DNA from: Burkholderia sp.
GTDB taxonomy: Bacteria > Pseudomonadota > Gammaproteobacteria > Burkholderiales > Burkholderiaceae
Assembly (NCBI RefSeq): GCF_018375725.1
Contig: NZ_JAHACR010000077.1
Location: forward strand, 1 to 14,740
Direction of reading: 5' to 3'
DNA: 14,740 nucleotides
The notes under the pieces: model-generated
The model's database searches: none
What the model saw: the letters and a program-made list of their open reading frames with translations, nothing else
Told to the model about the DNA's origin: nothing
Program-made: the position numbers and the translations under genes
Part shown: positions 1 through 9,376 of the stretch, piece by piece
How positions within the stretch are numbered: position 1 is the stretch's first letter
Layout of the letters: each line of letters starts with the position of its first letter

Positions 1-504
1 ATTGTCCGAGATCCAGCCGCCGAGGATCGGGCCGGCGACCGGCGCGATCAGCGTCGTCATGGCCCAGAGCGATAGCGCCATCGGCGCTTTCGCGCGCGGG
101 TAGCTCGCGAGCAGCAGCGATTGCGACAGCGGAATCATCGGGCCGGCAACGGCGCCTTGCAGCACGCGCGAGGCGAGCAGGAACGGCAGTGTCGGCGAAA
201 GCCCGCACATCAGCGACGAGATCACGAACAGGATGATCGACGCGAGGAACAGGCGCACCTGCCCGATGCGATCGGTGAGCCAGCCGGTCAGCGGCACGGA
301 GATCGCGTTCGCGACGGCGAACGACGTGATGACCCAGGTGCCCTGATCCGACGATACGCCGAGGTCGCCCGAGATCGTCGGGATCGCGACGTTCGCGATC
401 GACGTGTCGAGCACGTTCATGAACACGGCGAGCGACACCGCGACCGTACCGAGCACGAGGTGGCCGCCCTGCAAGGGCGGGAGTGGGGCTGGAGTCTGTG
501 CCAT
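1..504 (-). CDS. emrB: EmrB/QacA-type MFS drug exporter (DHA2, 14-TM), 3' end outside window
   Basis: This is the inner-membrane proton-driven pump of a tripartite efflux system. Only the first 168 residues are present, because the gene runs off the left edge. The protein starts MAQTPAPLPPLQGGH. A hydrophobic first helix then leads into the family signature LDTSIANVAIPTISGDLG (about residues 32-49), typical of the DHA2 drug:H+ antiporter family. The MFS loop motif after TM2 is seen as GWLTDRIGQVR, and TM4 carries RVLQG followed by a Gly/Pro-rich stretch (AGPMIPL). The ATG lies 24 bases after the emrA stop, so the two are almost certainly co-transcribed and perhaps translationally linked. The ribosome-binding site is weak (CGGAAAA). 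The family exports hydrophobic uncouplers, antibiotics or aromatic acids; the actual substrate cannot be read from sequence. Confidence 0.93.
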   Translation of the reverse strand, partial: MAQTPAPLPPLQGGHLVLGTVAVSLAVFMNVLDTSIANVAIPTISGDLGVSSDQGTWVITSFAVANAISVPLTGWLTDRIGQVRLFLASIILFVISSLMCGLSPTLPFLLASRVLQGAVAGPMIPLSQSLLLASYPRAKAPMALSLWAMTTLIAPVAGPILGGWISDN

Positions 505-528
505 GTCGATTTTCCGATTGCAGCCCGG

Positions 529-1749
529 TTACATCATCTTCGAGATGGGGCTCTGCTTCGTCGCCGCCGGCGCCGGCGCGGCGTTGCCGCCGGCATTCTG
601 GGCGATGATGCGCGCGATCTCGGCATCGGCCTCGTCGCCGTACTTTGCGAACACATCGGTCTGGTAGACCGTGTTCTGCACGTTGCCGAGCTGGCTGCCG
701 CTTTCGTCCTTGATGTCGACGTCGACCTGCATCGACAGGCCGATGCGCAACGGATGCTTCTCGAGATCCTTCGGGTCGAGCTCGATTCGCACCGGCAGGC
801 GCTGGACGACCTTGATCCAGTTGCCCGTCGCATTCTGCGCCGGCAGCAGCGAGAACGCCGAGCCCGTGCCGGCCGAGAAGCCGACCACCTTGCCGTGATA
901 GACGACCGACGAACCGTAGATGTCGGCCGTCAGTTCGACCGGCTGGCCGATGCGCATGTGCTTGAGCTGCACTTCCTTGAAGTTGGCGTCGATCCAGACC
1001 GCGTTCAGCGGCACGACCGACATCAGCGGCGCGCCGGGCGACACGCGCTGGCCGACCTGCACCGAGCGCTTCGCGACATAGCCGGTGACCGGCGCGGGCA
1101 GCGTGTTGCGTGAGTTCGCGAGGTAGGCGTCGCGGACCTTCGCTGCCGCGGCGAGCACGTTCGGATGCGATGCGATCGTCGTGTTCGCGGTCAGCGCGCG
1201 GTTCGACGCGAGCTGCTGCTGCGCGGCGTCGAGCGAGGCCTGTGCGGCCTTCACCGCGTCGCGCGCGTGCGAGATTTCTTCCTGCGAGACGGCACCCGTC
1301 TGCGCGACCGCCGCACGGCGGCGCAAGTCTTCCTCGGCCTTCGCCAGGTCGGACTGGCGCAGCGCGACTTGCGCGCGGTACTGATCGTCGTTGACGAACA
1401 GGCCGCGCACCTGGCGCACCGTCTGCGCGAGATTGGCTTCGGCCTGCTGCAGCGCAACCTGCGAATCTGCCGGATCGAGCAGCACGAGCGGGTCGCCGGC
1501 CTTGACTGTCTGCGTGTCGTCCGCCTTCACCGCGACGACCGTGCCGACGACTTGCGGCGTGATCTGCACGACGTTGCCGTTGACGTAGGCGTCGTCGGTC
1601 TCTTCATGGAAGCGCGCGACCAGGAAGTAATACAGGCCGTATGCAATGGCCGCGATCACGATGATCGCGACGAGCAGCGTCATCATCCGTTTGCGCTTGC
1701 CGTTGTTTTGCGACTGGGCGCTGGCGGCGGTGTGTTGTGGGTCGCTCAT
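529..1749 (-). CDS. emrA: EmrA-type membrane-fusion (periplasmic adaptor) protein
   Basis: This adaptor links the EmrB pump to the outer-membrane channel encoded just upstream. The 406-residue protein has a short Lys/Arg-rich cytoplasmic tail (KRKR, 18-21), one membrane anchor (about 23-44) and then the periplasmic part. The first half of the biotinyl/lipoyl-like domain reads DDAYVNGNVVQITPQVVGTV (52-71). A long alpha-helical coiled-coil hairpin follows (about 95-210), and the second half-lipoyl begins APVTGYVAKRSVQVGQRV (219-236). The beta-barrel has VWIDANFKEVQL (251-262). The EmrA hallmark GSAFSLLPAQNATGNWIKV lies near 296-314. The C-terminus has an Ala/Pro-rich low-complexity tail (about 384-406), making it slightly longer than E. 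coli EmrA. A GGAG motif 8 bases before the ATG supports this start. It lies 57 bases after the outer-membrane gene and 24 before emrB. Confidence 0.95.
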   Translation of the reverse strand: MSDPQHTAASAQSQNNGKRKRMMTLLVAIIVIAAIAYGLYYFLVARFHEETDDAYVNGNVVQITPQVVGTVVAVKADDTQTVKAGDPLVLLDPADSQVALQQAEANLAQTVRQVRGLFVNDDQYRAQVALRQSDLAKAEEDLRRRAAVAQTGAVSQEEISHARDAVKAAQASLDAAQQQLASNRALTANTTIASHPNVLAAAAKVRDAYLANSRNTLPAPVTGYVAKRSVQVGQRVSPGAPLMSVVPLNAVWIDANFKEVQLKHMRIGQPVELTADIYGSSVVYHGKVVGFSAGTGSAFSLLPAQNATGNWIKVVQRLPVRIELDPKDLEKHPLRIGLSMQVDVDIKDESGSQLGNVQNTVYQTDVFAKYGDEADAEIARIIAQNAGGNAAPAPAATKQSPISKMM

Positions 1750-1806
1750 GGCGAGGTTCTCCGTCCGTTGTTTCGAGTATCTGCGTGAGGTGCCGGGTGT
1801 GCCCGG

Positions 1807-3354
1807 TCAGTTCGTTGCCCGCTGGCTTGTTTCGGCTTGTGCGGCGCGCTTGGCGTCGGGGGCGGCAAGACGCGTGCCGGTGGCGTCGAAGCCGCCGCCG
1901 AGCGCCTTGATCAGCGCGATCTGCAAATCGCGGCGACGCATCTTCAGGTTGGTCACGGTCTGCTCCGACGCGAGGCGGTTGCTGTCCGCGTTCAGCACCA
2001 GCAACTGGGGCGACAGGCCGGCCTTGTAACGGATCACGGCCAGGTCGTATGCGCGTGTCGACGCATCGAGCGCGCGCTGTGCGTCGCCCATTTGCCGGTC
2101 GATCGCATGGATCGACGCCACCTGGGTCGCGACATCGTTCAGCGCGCCGATCAGCGTCTGGTTGTAATACGCGACGTCATAATCGAATTCCGCGTAGCGC
2201 CCCTTGAGTTGCCCGCGCAGTGCGCCGGCATCGAAGATCGGCAGGTGGATCGCCGGCCCGAACTGGGCCGTGCGGCTGCCGAAGGTGAAGAACCGGCCCC
2301 AGCCGAACGAGTCGAGACCGAAGGTCGCGGCGAGGTTGATGTCCGGGAAGAACTCGGCTTTCGCTTCCTTCACGTCGTGCATCGCGGCTTCGACCTGCCA
2401 GCGCGCGGCGACGATGTCCGGACGGCGCGATACAAGGTCGGCGGGCAGGTTGTCGGGCAGCGCGATGTCGCCGCCCGGATTCAGCACCGGCGTGGCGATC
2501 TTCAGGCCGCGATCCGGGCTCTTGCCGAGCAGTGCGGCGAGCTGGTAGCGCGTCGTCGTGATCTGGCCGTCGAGGTCGGACAGCGTTGCTTGCGTGGTCG
2601 CGATGTTGCCGCGCGCGGTCTGCCGCTCGACGTTGGTATCGAGGCCGGCCGACACGCGGCCGTCGGTGATCGTGCCGACGGTCTGCCGGTTGGCGATCTC
2701 GCGCTGCGCAATATCGCGCAGCGCATACAGCTGCGCGAGCTGGTTGTAGGTGCGGGCGATCGACGCGGCGAGCGTGATGCGGGTCTGCTGCATGTCGGCC
2801 TCGGCGACCTTCTCCTGCGACAACGCGGTGCGCAGCCGCTCGCGGTTCTTGCCCCACAGGTCGAGATCCCACGACGCATGGGCCGTCAGCGTGTTCTCGC
2901 TGTACCACGTGCCGCCGAACGGCGGCGGGAAGAGGGCATTGCCGGAATACATCCCGCGCGTCCATGAATAGGTGCCGTCGAGCGTCGGGAACAGCATCGC
3001 CCGCGATGCCTCGATATACGACGAAGCCTTTGCGATCCGCGCCTGTGCCTGGGCGATCGTCGGGCTGCCTTCGAGCGCCTCGTCGATCAGCTTTGGCAGC
3101 TGCGGATCGCCGAACTGGGCGGACCAGTCGAGCGACGGCCACATGCCGCCTTCGGCGGGCAGGCTCTGTGTGGTTTCGAATTGCGACGCGGACGCGATGT
3201 GCTGATCGCTCTTGATGCCGAAGTAGTTGGCGCAGCCCGCCAGCGCCAGCGCGGCGACCGCGGCGGCGACGGCAGTGCGGCATGACCCGGCATGCACGGA
3301 TAGCGGGGACGATTTCACCACGCGGGCCTCTGACTCGGAATGAATGATGGACAC
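1807..3354 (-). CDS. NodT/OprM-family outer-membrane efflux lipoprotein
   Basis: This is the outer-membrane channel of the tripartite pump. The 515-residue length is usual for the family. The lipobox LALAGC ends at Cys41, predicting a lipid-anchored protein. The two homologous halves carry recognisable motifs: ASWDLDLWGKNRERLRTA (160-177) in the first, and SRRPDIVAARWQVEAA (309-324) and RYKAGLSPQLLVLNAD (442-457) in the second. The start chosen is a GTG at 3352-3354, preceded by TAAGGA at about 10 bases. This gives an unusually long n-region (about 27 residues) before the hydrophobic core. In-frame GTG codons at residues 12-13 would give a more ordinary lipoprotein signal, but their ribosome-binding site is poor. 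The gene is first in the order channel-adaptor-pump, 51 bases after marR. It resembles OprM/OpcM/NodT proteins; I do not assign a specific name. Confidence 0.93.
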   Translation of the reverse strand: MSIIHSESEARVVKSSPLSVHAGSCRTAVAAAVAALALAGCANYFGIKSDQHIASASQFETTQSLPAEGGMWPSLDWSAQFGDPQLPKLIDEALEGSPTIAQAQARIAKASSYIEASRAMLFPTLDGTYSWTRGMYSGNALFPPPFGGTWYSENTLTAHASWDLDLWGKNRERLRTALSQEKVAEADMQQTRITLAASIARTYNQLAQLYALRDIAQREIANRQTVGTITDGRVSAGLDTNVERQTARGNIATTQATLSDLDGQITTTRYQLAALLGKSPDRGLKIATPVLNPGGDIALPDNLPADLVSRRPDIVAARWQVEAAMHDVKEAKAEFFPDINLAATFGLDSFGWGRFFTFGSRTAQFGPAIHLPIFDAGALRGQLKGRYAEFDYDVAYYNQTLIGALNDVATQVASIHAIDRQMGDAQRALDASTRAYDLAVIRYKAGLSPQLLVLNADSNRLASEQTVTNLKMRRRDLQIALIKALGGGFDATGTRLAAPDAKRAAQAETSQRATN

Positions 3355-3405
3355 TGCAAGGATTTCCTTACATTAATCTGTCGAAAATAGTTGTTATGGC
3401 AGGCA

Positions 3406-3900
3406 CTACGCGTGGGTGCCGCCGGCGCCATCGCAATAACTGCTGAGGATGCGGCGGAGCATGCTTTTCAGGAAGCCGACTTCCTCCGGCGTAAAACCGC
3501 CCAGCAACTGGTCGAGTACGCTGCGGAAGATCGCCGGCAATTTTTCGGCGATCGCGCGGCCCTCGTCCGTCAGCTCGAGCCGTACAACGCGTCGATCCTC
3601 CATGCTCCGCACGCGCGACAGCAGCCCGCGTTTTTCGACGCGATCGAGCAGGCGCGTCACCGCGCTCGCGTCGATCGCGAATTCGCGGGCCAGTTCCGCG
3701 GCCGTCGAGCATTTGCCGACCGCGACCATGAACAGCATGCTCGCCTGGGTGCCGGTAATGCCGAGTTCGTCTTGCGTGCGCTGCGTGACGAGATTGCTCA
3801 TCAGCGATTTCACGCGCGACATCAGGTAGCCGACGCTGTCGTTGATCTGGTACGACGATAGCGACAGGTTTTGCGGCTGAGAGTGGACGGGATCCGACAT
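3406..3900 (-). CDS. MarR-family transcriptional regulator, probable local repressor of the efflux operon
   Basis: This is a 164-residue winged-helix repressor of the usual MarR size. The DNA-binding part runs from STAAELAREFAIDASAVTRLL (65-85, helix-turn-helix) through DRVEKRGLLSR to the wing RSMEDRRVVRLELTDEG (98-114). This is the typical MarR pattern with the conserved D-x-R pair in the wing. Flanking N- and C-terminal helices would form the dimer. The start at 3898-3900 has AGGA 5 bases upstream. A longer in-frame reading from a TTG at 3963 is unlikely because it would begin inside the -35 element. The gene is first in the efflux unit and divergent from typA. MarR proteins in this position normally repress themselves and the adjacent pump genes until a phenolic or hydrophobic ligand binds; this is inferred here from position. 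Confidence 0.92.
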   Translation of the reverse strand: MSDPVHSQPQNLSLSSYQINDSVGYLMSRVKSLMSNLVTQRTQDELGITGTQASMLFMVAVGKCSTAAELAREFAIDASAVTRLLDRVEKRGLLSRVRSMEDRRVVRLELTDEGRAIAEKLPAIFRSVLDQLLGGFTPEEVGFLKSMLRRILSSYCDGAGGTHA

Positions 3901-3911
3901 AAATTCCTGAA

Positions 3912-3934
3912 TCTGCAATGATTGACTAGGCAGA
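3912..3934. promoter_or_regulatory. Candidate MarR operator (inverted repeat at the marR transcription start)
   Basis: The arms TCTGC (3912-3916) and GCAGA (3930-3934) form an inverted repeat with a 13-base AT-rich centre. A shorter palindrome, CAATGATTG (3916-3924), overlaps one arm. The element directly abuts the -10 hexamer, where a bound MarR dimer would block RNA polymerase. The arms are short, so chance occurrence is possible. Confidence 0.3.
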
Positions 3935-3963
3935 AGTATAGGTGCGATTGGTTGCCGCGACAA
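3935..3963 (-). promoter_or_regulatory. Sigma-70-type promoter for marR and the efflux operon
   Basis: Read on the minus strand, TTGTCG (3963-3958) and TATACT (3940-3935) are separated by exactly 17 bases, close to the consensus. The predicted start of transcription falls about 25-30 bases before the marR ATG. No equally good promoter was found in the short gaps before the outer-membrane, emrA or emrB genes. Confidence 0.55.
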
Positions 3964-4146
3964 ATGTTAATGGAACCGTCTCCAGCGTGCAGGGCGCCTC
4001 GAAATAACCCTGACGAATGCAGGTCTTTCCCGGCCCGGGCGGCCGCCGGCTTGCCGGACGCGGGCTCATTGTCTTTGTCGTATGGCGGCGCGTCCGGTGC
4101 CGCCGATGTTGCGCTGCAACGTCCGGCCGCCCTCGACATCTGTGCG

Positions 4147-4155
4147 TGCTATAAT
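4147..4155 (+). promoter_or_regulatory. Extended -10 promoter for typA
   Basis: TGCTATAAT is a perfect extended -10 (TG-n-TATAAT). There is no good -35 at 17 bases (CCGCCC), as is common for extended -10 promoters. A TCGACA lies only 11 bases upstream, too close to serve. The predicted leader is about 75 bases. Confidence 0.5.
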
Positions 4156-4237
4156 GTCAAGCTTTCCAGGCTGCACTGCGCACGCACGTGAAGAACGTCC
4201 GTGCGCGCTTGCGCTTTCAATCGATTTTCAGGTTTCT

Positions 4238-6064
<1,827 letters not shown>

Positions 6065-6089
6065 TCTGCCGGAGTAGTCCGCGCATGAC

Positions 6090-6117
6090 AAAAAAGCCGC
6101 CTTCGGGCGGCTTTTTT
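6090..6117. terminator. Bidirectional Rho-independent terminator after typA
   Basis: GCCGCC and GGCGGC (6096-6101 and 6106-6111) form a perfect stem closed by a TTCG tetraloop. The stem is flanked by six A on the left and six T on the right. It works by shape on either strand and isolates typA from the sucA operon. Confidence 0.95.
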
Positions 6118-6244
6118 GCATCTGAATGATCCGCGGGCGCGATGCCCGCAAAACAATGTTTCGCAGACGCATCGGCCATCCCGCAAAGCCCCGCCGCATC
6201 ACGCTTTCTTGCACTTTCTCGTGTGAACTTCGCCAGGTGTTCTG

Positions 6245-6253
6245 TGATATGCT
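6245..6253 (+). promoter_or_regulatory. Possible extended -10 promoter for the sucA operon
   Basis: TGATATGCT fits TG-n-TATGCT. The sequence 17 bases upstream (GAACTT) is a poor -35. It is the best candidate in the 265 bases between the typA terminator and sucA, and would give a leader of roughly 120 bases. Confidence 0.35.
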
Positions 6254-6348
6254 GCGCGCACGCAAGTTTAGGTCCTTCCAAGCAAGACTTGATTCGCGCA
6301 ATCCGCTAAACGGTCAGGCCGTGTCGCGGAAGGTTGAGTAACCCGCTA

Positions 6349-6370
6349 TTTCTCGAGAAGCTCGAAGAAA
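6349..6370 (+). promoter_or_regulatory. Leader hairpin abutting the sucA ribosome-binding site
   Basis: TTTC+TCGAG (6349-6357) pairs with CTCGA+GAAA (6361-6370), with one bulged A (6366) and an AAG loop. The stem ends at the first A of the strong Shine-Dalgarno AGGTGA (6370-6375), which lies 7 bases before the sucA ATG. Part of the stem is also a 10-base perfect palindrome, TTCTCGAGAA. It could modulate initiation, but no function is shown. Confidence 0.35.
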
Positions 6371-6382
6371 GGTGAGCGTAAA

Positions 6383-9247
6383 ATGTCAGATGTAATGAAG
6401 CAGTTTCAGCTGAACTCCTATTTGTTCGGCGGCAATGCTTCGTACGTTGAAGAACTGTACGATGCATATCTCGATAATCCGGCGTCAGTGCCCGAGAACT
6501 GGCGAGAGTATTTCGATGCGTTGCAGAACGTGCCTGCAACCGACGGTTCCAATGTCAACGACGTTGCGCATTTCCCGATCGTCGAATCATTTGCCCAGCG
6601 TGCGAAGGCCAATGCCTTCATCCCGCGCGAAAGCAGCAGCAACCTGGCCACCGCGCGCAAGCAGGTCCACGTCCAGTCCCTCATCAGCGCATACCGCTTC
6701 CTTGGCTCGCAATGGGCCAATCTCGATCCCCTGAAGCGCCGCGAACGTCCCGCCATCCCCGAACTCGAACCCGCTTTCTACGACTTCTCCGAGGCCGACC
6801 TCGACCAGACGTTCAGCGCAAGCAACCTGTATCTCGGTTTCGACCAGGCGTCGCTGCGTGACATCGTCAAGGGTCTGCGCGATACGTACTGCGGCACGAT
6901 CGGCGCCGAATTCATGTACATCAGCGATCCGGAACAGAAGCGCTGGTGGCAGGAGCGCCTGGAGTCGATCCGCGCGACGCCGAACTTCTCGGCCGACAAG
7001 AAGAAGCACATCCTGAACCGCCTGACGGCCGGCGAAGGCCTCGAGCGCTATCTGCACACCAAGTACGTCGGCCAGAAGCGCTTCTCGCTCGAAGGCGGCG
7101 AAAGCTTCATCGCGGCGATGGACGAAGTCGTCCAGCACGCAGGCAAGAAGGGCGTGCAGGAAATCGTCATCGGCATGGCGCACCGAGGCCGTCTGAATGT
7201 GCTCGTGAACACGCTCGGCAAGATGCCGGCGGACCTGTTCGCCGAATTCGAAGGCAAGCACGTCGACGACCTGCCGGCCGGCGACGTGAAGTACCACAAG
7301 GGCTTCTCGTCGGACGTGTCGACGGAAGGCGGCCCGGTTCACCTGTCGCTTGCGTTCAACCCGTCGCACCTCGAAATCGTCAACCCGGTGGTCGAAGGTT
7401 CGGCGAAGGCGCGGATGGATCGCCGCGGCGACGAAGACGGCCTGCAGGTGCTGCCGGTGCAGATCCACGGCGACGCGGCCTTCGCGGGCCAGGGCGTCGT
7501 GATGGAAACGCTGAACCTGGCGCAGACGCGCGGTTACGGCACGCACGGCACGCTGCACATCGTCATCAACAACCAAATCGGCTTCACGACGTCCGACCCG
7601 CGCGATGCGCGCTCGACGCTGTACTGCACCGACGTCGTCAAGATGATCGAAGCGCCGGTGCTGCACGTGAACGGCGACGACCCCGAAGCGGTCGTGCTCG
7701 CGATCCAGATCGCGATCGACTACCGGATGCAGTTCCACAAGGATGTCGTGATCGACATCGTCTGCTTCCGCAAGCTGGGTCACAACGAACAGGACACGCC
7801 GGCGGTCACGCAGCCGCTGATGTACAAGAAGATCGCACAGCACCCGGGCACCCGCGCGCTGTATGCCGAGAAGCTCGTGCAGCAGGGCGTGATCACCGCG
7901 GAAGAGGCTGACGGCTTCGTCAAGGCGTACCGCAAGGCGATGGACGACGGTCATCACACGGTCGATCCGGTGCTGTCGAACTACAAGAGCAAGTACGCAG
8001 TCGACTGGGTGCCGTTCCTGAACCGCAAGTGGACCGACGCGGCCGACACGGCCGTGCCGCTCGCCGAACTGAAGCGTCTCGGCGAACGCATCACGACGGT
8101 GCCGGAGAACTTCAAGGTTCACCCGCTCGTCGAGCGCGTGATCAACGACCGCCGCAACATGGCGCGCGGCGATCAGCCGCTCGACTGGGGCATGGCCGAG
8201 CACCTCGCATTCGCGTCGCTCGTCGCATCGGGATACTCCGTGCGACTGACCGGCCAGGACTCGGGCCGCGGCACGTTCACGCACCGCCACGCGGTGTTGC
8301 ACGACCAGAACCGCGAACGCTGGAACGACGGCACGTACGTGCCGCTGCAGAACATCGCCGACAACCAGGCGAAGTTCACGGTGATCGACTCGGTGCTGTC
8401 GGAAGAGGCGGTGCTGGGCTTCGAATACGGCTACTCGACCGCCGAGCCGAACACGCTCGTGCTGTGGGAAGCGCAATTCGGCGACTTCGTCAACGGCGCG
8501 CAGGTCGTGATCGACCAGTTCATCTCGTCGGGCGAAGTGAAGTGGGGCCGCGTGTCGGGCCTGACGATGCTGCTGCCGCACGGCTACGAAGGCCAGGGTC
8601 CGGAGCACTCGTCGACGCGTATCGAGCGTTTCCTGCAACTGTGCGCGGATCACAACATGCAGGTCGTCCAGCCGACGACGCCGGCGCAGATCTTCCATCT
8701 GCTGCGCCGCCAGATGATCCGCCTGTTCCGCAAGCCGCTGATCGTCGCGACGCCGAAGTCGCTGCTGCGTCACAAGGAAGCGGTGTCAGATCTGTCGGAA
8801 CTGGCGAAGGGTTCGTTCCAGCCGGTGCTCGGCGAAACCGACGGCGACATCGACGCGAAGAAGGTCAAGCGCGTGCTGGTTTGCTCGGGCCGCGTCTACT
8901 TCGACCTCGTCGCGCACCGCCGCGAAACGAAGGCGAACGACGTCGCAATCGTGCGTATCGAGCAGTTGTATCCGTTCGCGCACAAGCAGTTCGAAGCCGA
9001 AATGAAGAAGTACGAGAACGCGACTGAAGTGGTCTGGGTGCAGGACGAGCCGCAGAATCAGGGCCCGTGGTTCTACGTCGAACACCACCTGAAGGAAGGC
9101 ATGAAGGAAGGACAGAAGCTGGCGTACAGCGGCCGTCCTGCTTCGGCTTCGCCGGCGGTCGGTTACTACGCGAAGCACTACGAGCAGCAGAAGGCGCTCG
9201 TCGAAGGCGCATTCGGCCGCCTGAAGGGCGTCACGATCGCGAAATAA
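6383..9247 (+). CDS. sucA: 2-oxoglutarate dehydrogenase E1 component
   Basis: E1o uses thiamine diphosphate to decarboxylate 2-oxoglutarate and transfers the succinyl group to the lipoyl arm of OdhB in the TCA cycle. The 954-residue protein is of normal bacterial length. The N-terminal E2-binding segment (FQLNSYLFGGNASYVEELY, 8-26) is typical. The substrate/TPP region has GMAHRGRLN (264-272). The TPP/Mg motif runs from GDAAFAGQG (363-371) to INNQIGFTT (395-403). The C-terminal transketolase-like domains contain WEAQFGDF and HGYEGQGPEHSS. The ATG at 6383 has AGGTGA 7 bases upstream. About the first 80 codons use more A/T-ending codons than the rest, perhaps for easy initiation. It is the first gene of sucA-odhB-lpdA. 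Also called odhA. Confidence 0.98.
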   Translation: MSDVMKQFQLNSYLFGGNASYVEELYDAYLDNPASVPENWREYFDALQNVPATDGSNVNDVAHFPIVESFAQRAKANAFIPRESSSNLATARKQVHVQSLISAYRFLGSQWANLDPLKRRERPAIPELEPAFYDFSEADLDQTFSASNLYLGFDQASLRDIVKGLRDTYCGTIGAEFMYISDPEQKRWWQERLESIRATPNFSADKKKHILNRLTAGEGLERYLHTKYVGQKRFSLEGGESFIAAMDEVVQHAGKKGVQEIVIGMAHRGRLNVLVNTLGKMPADLFAEFEGKHVDDLPAGDVKYHKGFSSDVSTEGGPVHLSLAFNPSHLEIVNPVVEGSAKARMDRRGDEDGLQVLPVQIHGDAAFAGQGVVMETLNLAQTRGYGTHGTLHIVINNQIGFTTSDPRDARSTLYCTDVVKMIEAPVLHVNGDDPEAVVLAIQIAIDYRMQFHKDVVIDIVCFRKLGHNEQDTPAVTQPLMYKKIAQHPGTRALYAEKLVQQGVITAEEADGFVKAYRKAMDDGHHTVDPVLSNYKSKYAVDWVPFLNRKWTDAADTAVPLAELKRLGERITTVPENFKVHPLVERVINDRRNMARGDQPLDWGMAEHLAFASLVASGYSVRLTGQDSGRGTFTHRHAVLHDQNRERWNDGTYVPLQNIADNQAKFTVIDSVLSEEAVLGFEYGYSTAEPNTLVLWEAQFGDFVNGAQVVIDQFISSGEVKWGRVSGLTMLLPHGYEGQGPEHSSTRIERFLQLCADHNMQVVQPTTPAQIFHLLRRQMIRLFRKPLIVATPKSLLRHKEAVSDLSELAKGSFQPVLGETDGDIDAKKVKRVLVCSGRVYFDLVAHRRETKANDVAIVRIEQLYPFAHKQFEAEMKKYENATEVVWVQDEPQNQGPWFYVEHHLKEGMKEGQKLAYSGRPASASPAVGYYAKHYEQQKALVEGAFGRLKGVTIAK

Positions 9248-9261
9248 CCGCGGCAGGGAAA

Positions 9262-9286
9262 CGGGAAGGCGCGCGGCGCCTTCCCG
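9262..9286 (+). repeat. Perfect 11-bp intercistronic hairpin between sucA and odhB
   Basis: CGGGAAGGCGC and GCGCCTTCCCG pair perfectly around a GCG loop, 14 bases after the sucA stop. Only TTT follows at some distance (GCTCGTTTGG), so it is not a classical terminator. It may be an mRNA 3'-end stabiliser, a processing site or a partial attenuator. Confidence 0.7.
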
Positions 9287-9376
9287 GCTCGTTTGGCCGA
9301 CGCCCGAACGGATGCGTGAGCCGAACGAGATGCACGAACCTCGACATTACCCAGATTAAGCATTCAGGAAAATCAC

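Larger units (their letters stand above)
3901..4237. other. Divergent intergenic region between marR and typA
   Basis: This 337-base region holds the marR promoter and candidate operator at its left end and the typA extended -10 near its right end. Between them (about 3964-4140) is GC-rich sequence with small self-complementary stretches, such as GTTGCGCTGCAAC, but I see no gene there. Typical TypA proteins begin MTRALRN or similar, and the probable promoter lies downstream of position 4082. The open frame upstream of the typA ATG is therefore taken as non-coding. Confidence 0.6.

Noticed and set aside
4082..4237. 52-codon N-terminal extension of typA
   Set aside because: It starts before the likely promoter and lacks a ribosome-binding site. 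TypA proteins begin at the MTRALRN-type sequence.
6133..6149. 6-bp hairpin GCGGGC/GCCCGC after the typA terminator
   Set aside because: No U-run on either side and small; the perfect terminator just upstream already explains termination.
6587..8773. 728-codon minus-strand frame over sucA
   Set aside because: Same composition artefact; sucA on the plus strand is unmistakable.
9302..9343. Two similar segments (CCGAACG..ATGC) before odhB, suggesting a direct repeat
   Set aside because: Short and imperfect; easily due to chance in GC-rich sequence, with no third copy.
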